Position numbers and translations under genes: made by a program. From Aeromicrobium sp. Root472D3 (GTDB lineage Bacteria; Actinomycetota; Actinomycetes; Propionibacteriales; Nocardioidaceae): 64,000 bases of DNA. Location: positions 2,844,354 to 2,908,353 of the forward strand of contig NZ_LMET01000001.1 in the NCBI RefSeq assembly GCF_001426485.1, read 5' to 3'. Below, piece by piece: positions 60,022 through 64,000 of this stretch; positions within the stretch are counted from its first letter, which is position 1; each line of letters starts with the position of its first letter. The notes under the pieces are model-generated. The model worked only from the letters and a program-made list of their open reading frames with translations, had not been told where the DNA came from and made no database searches.

Positions 60022-60579
60022 TCAGAGGAACTCGTTGGGGTCGAACTCGGCGATCGGGATGACGCGGATGCGCGGCAGCTTGTCGTTGAACGCGCGGACG
60101 TCGTACTCGAGGTCGTGGAACTCCAGGCCCCGGTCGAACAGCGGGACGTAGCCCGAGCTGCGGAACTCGTGGAACGCCAGCAGCGCCGTGCGCCGTCCGT
60201 CGGTCACCAGCGGCGCGAGCTGCTCGATGAAGTCGCCGTCGTTGCTCGCGAGCATGACGTCGGCCTCGCGCCGCGCGAGCTCCTCGAGCGTGCGCTGGAT
60301 CGCGATGTCGACGACCTTCTCGTCGGCGCGCCCCGACAGCGGCACGGGCCGGAAGCCCATCGACGTCAGCGCCTGCACGAACGGCATCGGCAGCTCGCCG
60401 TTGGCGGCGAGGAAGAACAGACCGCGCGTCTGCTGGTCCCAGTGGTCCTCGGCGAACTGCAGCAGCCGGTCCCAGCGCGGACGCTCGTGCGGCTGGGGAC
60501 GCCGGCCCAGGATCGACTGACCGAGGGTCGCGTCGATGTTCTCGCCGTCGACCAGGACGTACGTGGTGCGATCCGTCAT
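60022..60579 (-). CDS. NYN domain protein (LabA/DUF88-like putative nuclease)
   Basis: A 185-residue PIN-like NYN-fold protein. Metal-binding acidic residues occur in YVLVDGENIDATLG, in DEKVVDIAIQRTLEEL and in VMLASNDGDFIEQLAPL, with FFLAANGELPMPFVQALTSMG between. Members are presumed RNA nucleases, and the target is unknown. ACCCTA at 60586-60591 (TAGGGT on this strand) lies 6 nt before the ATG, a leaderless start. It lies 26 nt downstream of the thioesterase gene on the same strand. Confidence 0.9.
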   Translation of the reverse strand: MTDRTTYVLVDGENIDATLGQSILGRRPQPHERPRWDRLLQFAEDHWDQQTRGLFFLAANGELPMPFVQALTSMGFRPVPLSGRADEKVVDIAIQRTLEELARREADVMLASNDGDFIEQLAPLVTDGRRTALLAFHEFRSSGYVPLFDRGLEFHDLEYDVRAFNDKLPRIRVIPIAEFDPNEFL

Positions 60580-60605
60580 GCTCGGACCCTACGCGAGCCC
60601 ACGCG

Positions 60606-61049
60606 TCACGCCACCACGAGCGGCGTCACGGCGGCGCGGACGGCGTCGGGCACGGGCGTCACGGCCCGCGTCGAGGCGTCGACGTAGACGTGCACGAACC
60701 GGCCGATCGCCGCCGGCTCGTCGGTGTCGCCCTGGAAGATCGCGAGCCGGTAGACGATGCTCGACGTGCCGAGGCGCGCCACCGCGATCCCGACCTCGAC
60801 GTCGCCCGGGTAGCGCAGCTCGCGCAGGAACTCGCAGCGCGTCTCGGCGACGAGCCCGACGGCGTCGAGGCGCCGGATGTCGGTGCCCGTCGCGTCGATC
60901 AGGAAGCCGTTGACGGCGGTGTCGAAGTACGAGTAGTAGACGACGTTGTTGACGTGGCCGTACACGTCCTCGTCCTCCCACCGCGTCGTGATGGTGCGCA
61001 GCGCGGCGAACTCGGTGCGCAGCCGCGGTCCGGTCGTGTCGTCGGTCAT
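60606..61049 (-). CDS. Acyl-CoA thioesterase, 4HBT hot-dog family
   Basis: A 147-residue hot-dog-fold thioesterase. The signature is TTRWEDEDVYGHVNNVVYYSYFDTAVNGF, with the catalytic Asp/Glu-x-x-GHVNN of the 4-hydroxybenzoyl-CoA thioesterase/YbgC group (shown in part: DVYGHVNNVVYYSYFD). The remainder forms the beta-sheet with CEFLRELRYPGDVEVGIAV. It would hydrolyse a short- or medium-chain acyl-CoA. Its ATG overlaps the smc stop (ATGA), which suggests co-transcription with smc without implying a shared role. Confidence 0.92.
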   Translation of the reverse strand: MTDDTTGPRLRTEFAALRTITTRWEDEDVYGHVNNVVYYSYFDTAVNGFLIDATGTDIRRLDAVGLVAETRCEFLRELRYPGDVEVGIAVARLGTSSIVYRLAIFQGDTDEPAAIGRFVHVYVDASTRAVTPVPDAVRAAVTPLVVA

Positions 61050-64000
61050 CCGGCGGACGCCTCCTCGTCGCGCAGGCGCTGGCTGATCACGGCCGACACG
61101 CCGTCGCCGCGCATCGAGACGCCGTAGAGCGCGTCGGCGACCTCCATCGTCCGCTTCTGGTGGGTGATGACGACGAGCTGCGAGTTGGCGCGCAGCTCCT
61201 CGTACAGCTCGAGCAGGCGGCCGAGGTTGGCGTCGTCGAGGGCCGCCTCGACCTCGTCGAGGATGTAGAACGGGCTCGGACGCGCCTTGAACAGCGCCAC
61301 CAGGAAGGCCACGGCCACGAGCGAGCGCTCGCCGCCCGACAGCAGCGAGAGCCGCTTGACCTTCTTGCCGGCGGGTCGCGCCTCGACGTCGATGCCGGTC
61401 GTCAGCATGTTCTGCGGGTCGGTGAGGATCAGCGCCCCCTCGCCGCCGGGGAACAACCGGGTGAAGACGTGCTGGAAGGCGCTCTCGACGTCGTACCAGG
61501 CCTCGGTGAAGACCTGCTCGACCTTGGCGTCGACCTCCTCGACGATCTCGAGGAGGTCCTTGCGGGTGCGGCGCAGGTCGTCGAGCTGCTCGGAGAGGAA
61601 CTGGTGCCGCTCCTCGAGCGCCGTGAACTCCTCGAGCGCCAGCGGGTTGACCTTGCCGAGCATCGCCATCGACCGCTCGGCACCCCGCAGGCGCTTGACC
61701 TGCGCCTCGCGGTCGTACGGCACGGGCTCGGCGGGCAGCGACTCGTCCTCGCCCTCGACCGTCACCGGGGGGACGAGCTGGTCGGGCCCGTAGTCGGTCA
61801 CGAGGGTCTCGACGTCGAGGCCGAGCTCGTCGAGCGCCCGGCTCTCGAGGCCCTCGAGGCGCAGGCGCAGCTCGGCACGGGCCATCTCGTCCTTGTGGAC
61901 CGAGTCGGTCAGCCCGTCGAGCTGGCCGATCAGCTCGCGCAGCTGGGTGCGGACGGTGCGCAGCGTCTCCTCGCGGCCCGAGCGCGACTGCTCGATCGCG
62001 GCCCGCAGGGCCGACGCCTCGGCGATCGACACCTCGATGCGCGCCAGCACGTGGTCGCTGGCGACGATGACGGCCCGCGCGGTCTCGGCCTCGCGCAGCT
62101 GGCGAGCCCGACGCTCGGCGGCCCGTGCGCGGGCGACGCGCTCGGCCTCGGCAGCCTCGAACAGCGACGTCACCTGCGCCGCGAGGGCCCTGGCACGCTC
62201 CTCGTTGGTGCGCAACGCGAGACGCGCCTCGGTCTCGGCGCGTCGCAGGGCGGACGCCGCCTCGGCCAGCTCCTCGAGCAGGGTCGTGTCGGGCTCCTCC
62301 TCGGGGGCCGACTGCGCCTGGCTCAACCGGTCCTCGAGCTCGGCGAGCCCCGCGAGGTCGCCGGCCATGGCCTCCTCGGCGGTCGCGATCGCCGTCGTCA
62401 GCCGGTCGGCCTCGCCGCGCGCGGCCCGCGAGGTCGCACCGAGGTGGCCGAGGTTCTCGGCGACGGCGGCCATCGTGGCGTCCGACTCGTGCAGCTCGCC
62501 CAGCGCCGCGTCGACCCGCTCCTGGGCCGCGGCGCGGGACGCCTCGAGCCGCCCCTGCTCGAACCGCAGGCGCTCGATCGTGTGGGCCGCGGCGGCCAGA
62601 TCGGTCTCGGCGGCGTCGAGCGCGGCCTGCACCTCGATCAGGCTCTGCTTGGACGTCGACCCGCCGGCCGCGAAGTGCGCACCGAGCAGGTCGCCGTCGC
62701 GCGTCACGGCCGTGACGTCCGGCGCCACGCGGACGACCTCCTGCGACTGCTCGAGCGTGTCGACCACCGCGACCTTGAACAGCAGGCGTCGCAGCGCGCC
62801 CTGCAGGGCGGGCGGGCCCTCGACGACGTCGATCGCGTAGGTCGCGACGTCGGGCAGCCCGGGCCACGTCGAGTCGTCGACGTCTCCCCCGCCCAGCAGC
62901 ATGCCGGCCCGGCCGAGGTCGTGGGCCTTGAGCCGCTGCATCGCCGAGACCGCGGTGTCGAGGTGGTCGACCGCGACGGCGTCCGCCGCCGAGCCGAGGG
63001 CTGCGGCGATCGCGGCCTCGAAGCCGCTGCGGACCGTCAGCAGCGCGGCGACGGAACCGAGCAGGCCGCTGATCTCGTCGGTCGCGGCGAGCAGCGCGCC
63101 GGCGCCGTCCTTGCGCGACAGCCCCAGCTCGAGCGCCTCCTTGCGGGCCGACAGACCGGCCTGCTGACGCTCGGCCGCGTTGAGCTCGTCGGCGACCGAC
63201 GTCAGGCCCGCGGTCGCCTGCTCGAGCTCGGCCTCGGCGGCCTCGAGCTTCTCGTCGAGCCCCGACTCGCCCGCGTTGAGGCCCGCGATCTGGTTCTCGA
63301 GGGCCGTGAACTGCTTCTGCGCCTCGACGGCCCGCGACTCGGCCTCGTCGCGCGCCGCCGTCAGGCGCCCGATCTCCTCGCCGGCCGCCGTGGAGCGGCT
63401 GCGCAGGGCGTTGACCTGGCCGTGCAGACGGGCCAGCCCCTCGCGCTGGTCGGCTGCGGCGCGCAGCAGCCCGGCGACCCGTCGCTCCTCGGCGGTGTAG
63501 GCCGTCTCGGCCTCGCCCCGCTCGGCGATGACGGCCTCGAGCGCCTCCGTCGCCGCGGCGACCCCCGCGCTGAGCTGCTCGTGCTGCTCCTGCGCGCGCC
63601 GTGCCTCGGCCTCGAGCTCCTCGGGATCGCGGCCGTCGCGCCGGTCGTCGGACTCGACGGCCGCCAGGCGGATGCGCTCGTTGGCCAGGCCCGCGGTGCC
63701 GCGCAGCCGCTCCCGCAGGCCCGAGAGCCCGTACCAGGTCTCCTGCGCCGCCGAGAGCCGCGGCGAGTCGTCGCGCAGCTGGTCCTCGAGCTCGGTCTCC
63801 TGCTCGCGGGCCGCGGCGATGGCCTGCTCGACCGACTGGCGCCGCTGCTTGAGGGCGGCCTCGTCGGCGAGCTCGGTCTCGATCGTGGTGCGGGCCGTGA
63901 CGATGTCGTCGGCGAGCAGACGCGCGCGGGCGTCGCGGACGTCGGCCTGGATCACCGCGGCGCGACGGGCGACCTCGGCCTGACGACCCAGCGGCTTGAG
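61046..64000 (-). CDS. smc: Chromosome segregation protein SMC, N-terminal part missing
   Basis: The frame is open to the window edge. About 984 residues are present, starting LKPLGRQAEVARRAA, so the N-terminal ATPase half (about 200 residues with Walker A) lies outside. Visible are long coiled coils rich in Ala, Glu and Arg, a hinge near LLGSVAALLTVRSGFEAAIAAALGSAADAV (shortened), and the C-terminal head with KKVKRLSLLSGGERSLVAVAF (signature, shortened) and FYILDEVEAALDDANL (Walker B and D-loop). SMC condenses and helps segregate the chromosome. It is not a separate gene starting at the internal GTG near 63955, because the upstream sequence is typical SMC. Confidence 0.95.
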   Translation of the reverse strand, partial: LKPLGRQAEVARRAAVIQADVRDARARLLADDIVTARTTIETELADEAALKQRRQSVEQAIAAAREQETELEDQLRDDSPRLSAAQETWYGLSGLRERLRGTAGLANERIRLAAVESDDRRDGRDPEELEAEARRAQEQHEQLSAGVAAATEALEAVIAERGEAETAYTAEERRVAGLLRAAADQREGLARLHGQVNALRSRSTAAGEEIGRLTAARDEAESRAVEAQKQFTALENQIAGLNAGESGLDEKLEAAEAELEQATAGLTSVADELNAAERQQAGLSARKEALELGLSRKDGAGALLAATDEISGLLGSVAALLTVRSGFEAAIAAALGSAADAVAVDHLDTAVSAMQRLKAHDLGRAGMLLGGGDVDDSTWPGLPDVATYAIDVVEGPPALQGALRRLLFKVAVVDTLEQSQEVVRVAPDVTAVTRDGDLLGAHFAAGGSTSKQSLIEVQAALDAAETDLAAAAHTIERLRFEQGRLEASRAAAQERVDAALGELHESDATMAAVAENLGHLGATSRAARGEADRLTTAIATAEEAMAGDLAGLAELEDRLSQAQSAPEEEPDTTLLEELAEAASALRRAETEARLALRTNEERARALAAQVTSLFEAAEAERVARARAAERRARQLREAETARAVIVASDHVLARIEVSIAEASALRAAIEQSRSGREETLRTVRTQLRELIGQLDGLTDSVHKDEMARAELRLRLEGLESRALDELGLDVETLVTDYGPDQLVPPVTVEGEDESLPAEPVPYDREAQVKRLRGAERSMAMLGKVNPLALEEFTALEERHQFLSEQLDDLRRTRKDLLEIVEEVDAKVEQVFTEAWYDVESAFQHVFTRLFPGGEGALILTDPQNMLTTGIDVEARPAGKKVKRLSLLSGGERSLVAVAFLVALFKARPSPFYILDEVEAALDDANLGRLLELYEELRANSQLVVITHQKRTMEVADALYGVSMRGDGVSAVISQRLRDEEASAG

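Noticed and set aside
63953..63955. Internal GTG as the start of a separate smc-like gene
   Set aside because: The frame is open upstream to the window edge, and that upstream sequence (LKPLGRQAEVARRAA) is standard SMC coiled-coil entry.
1..64000. tRNA, rRNA, CRISPR arrays, insertion sequences or prophage genes
   Set aside because: I saw no cloverleaf-like or rRNA sequence, no regularly spaced direct repeats, and no transposase, integrase or phage structural motifs in any frame.

Overview
The window is 64 kb of very GC-rich DNA, densely packed on both strands. It comes from a high-GC actinobacterium. A WhiB regulator, GlnE with two glutamine synthetases, GlnR-type sites, a DUF4191 protein, a glnA/lipA/lipB neighbourhood and many leaderless genes all fit Actinobacteria. 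The gene set suggests the Nocardioidaceae (Aeromicrobium/Nocardioides-like), but that is inference and no 16S gene is present. It reads as a chromosomal core region: I found no tRNA, rRNA, CRISPR array, insertion sequence or prophage.

Layout. 1-7.3 kb: lipB and lipA (lipoate biosynthesis), separated by an opposite-strand four-gene module (histidine kinase, LuxR-type response regulator, two-gene ABC exporter), then DUF4191 and RDD membrane proteins. 7.4-17.4 kb: glnA with a GlnR-type box; a divergent HxlR regulator/NmrA pair around a 12-bp inverted repeat; a beta-ketoadipate thiolase/CoA-transferase operon; a zinc alcohol dehydrogenase; an unusual photolyase-like protein with its domains apparently swapped; a PQQ-type sugar dehydrogenase lipoprotein; a NUDIX hydrolase. 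17.3-27.1 kb: a ten-gene minus-strand operon built on the Nit1C nitrilase cluster (MSMEG_0565-0572-like families), with a second nitrilase paralogue that has lost its catalytic Cys and Glu, plus an added ligase and amidohydrolase. A GlnR-type half-box pair lies just upstream. 27.2-36.4 kb: SGNH hydrolase, 5'-3' exonuclease, release factor 3, a small membrane protein, an AEC transporter, the Pnkp-Hen1 RNA-repair pair, and a sigma factor with a C-terminal zinc-binding anti-sigma-like motif. 36.7-46.7 kb: STAS protein, GNAT, SRPBCC protein, then a membrane-lipid island (TetR regulator, ferredoxin reductase, fatty-acid desaturase, FAD oxidoreductase, DUF1365, CFA-type methyltransferase), a WhiB protein and a secreted DUF3152 metzincin-like protein. 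46.7-52.9 kb: glnE, glnA2 and glutamine-dependent nadE. 52.9-59.9 kb: cydABDC (cytochrome bd oxidase and its ABC exporter), divergent from a BlaI-family repressor and M56 protease, with three identical TACTAC-N5-GTAGTA operators between them. 60-64 kb: NYN protein, thioesterase and the 3' part of smc, which runs off the end.

Two themes tie the window together. The first is nitrogen: glnA, glnE, glnA2, nadE and the nit1C operon, two of which carry GTnAC-N6-GAAAC boxes. The second is envelope and respiration: desaturase plus methyltransferase, and bd oxidase under a BlaI/M56 pair. A recurring TANNNT hexamer 6-7 nt before the start codon marks at least fifteen genes as probably leaderless, and I used it to choose starts.
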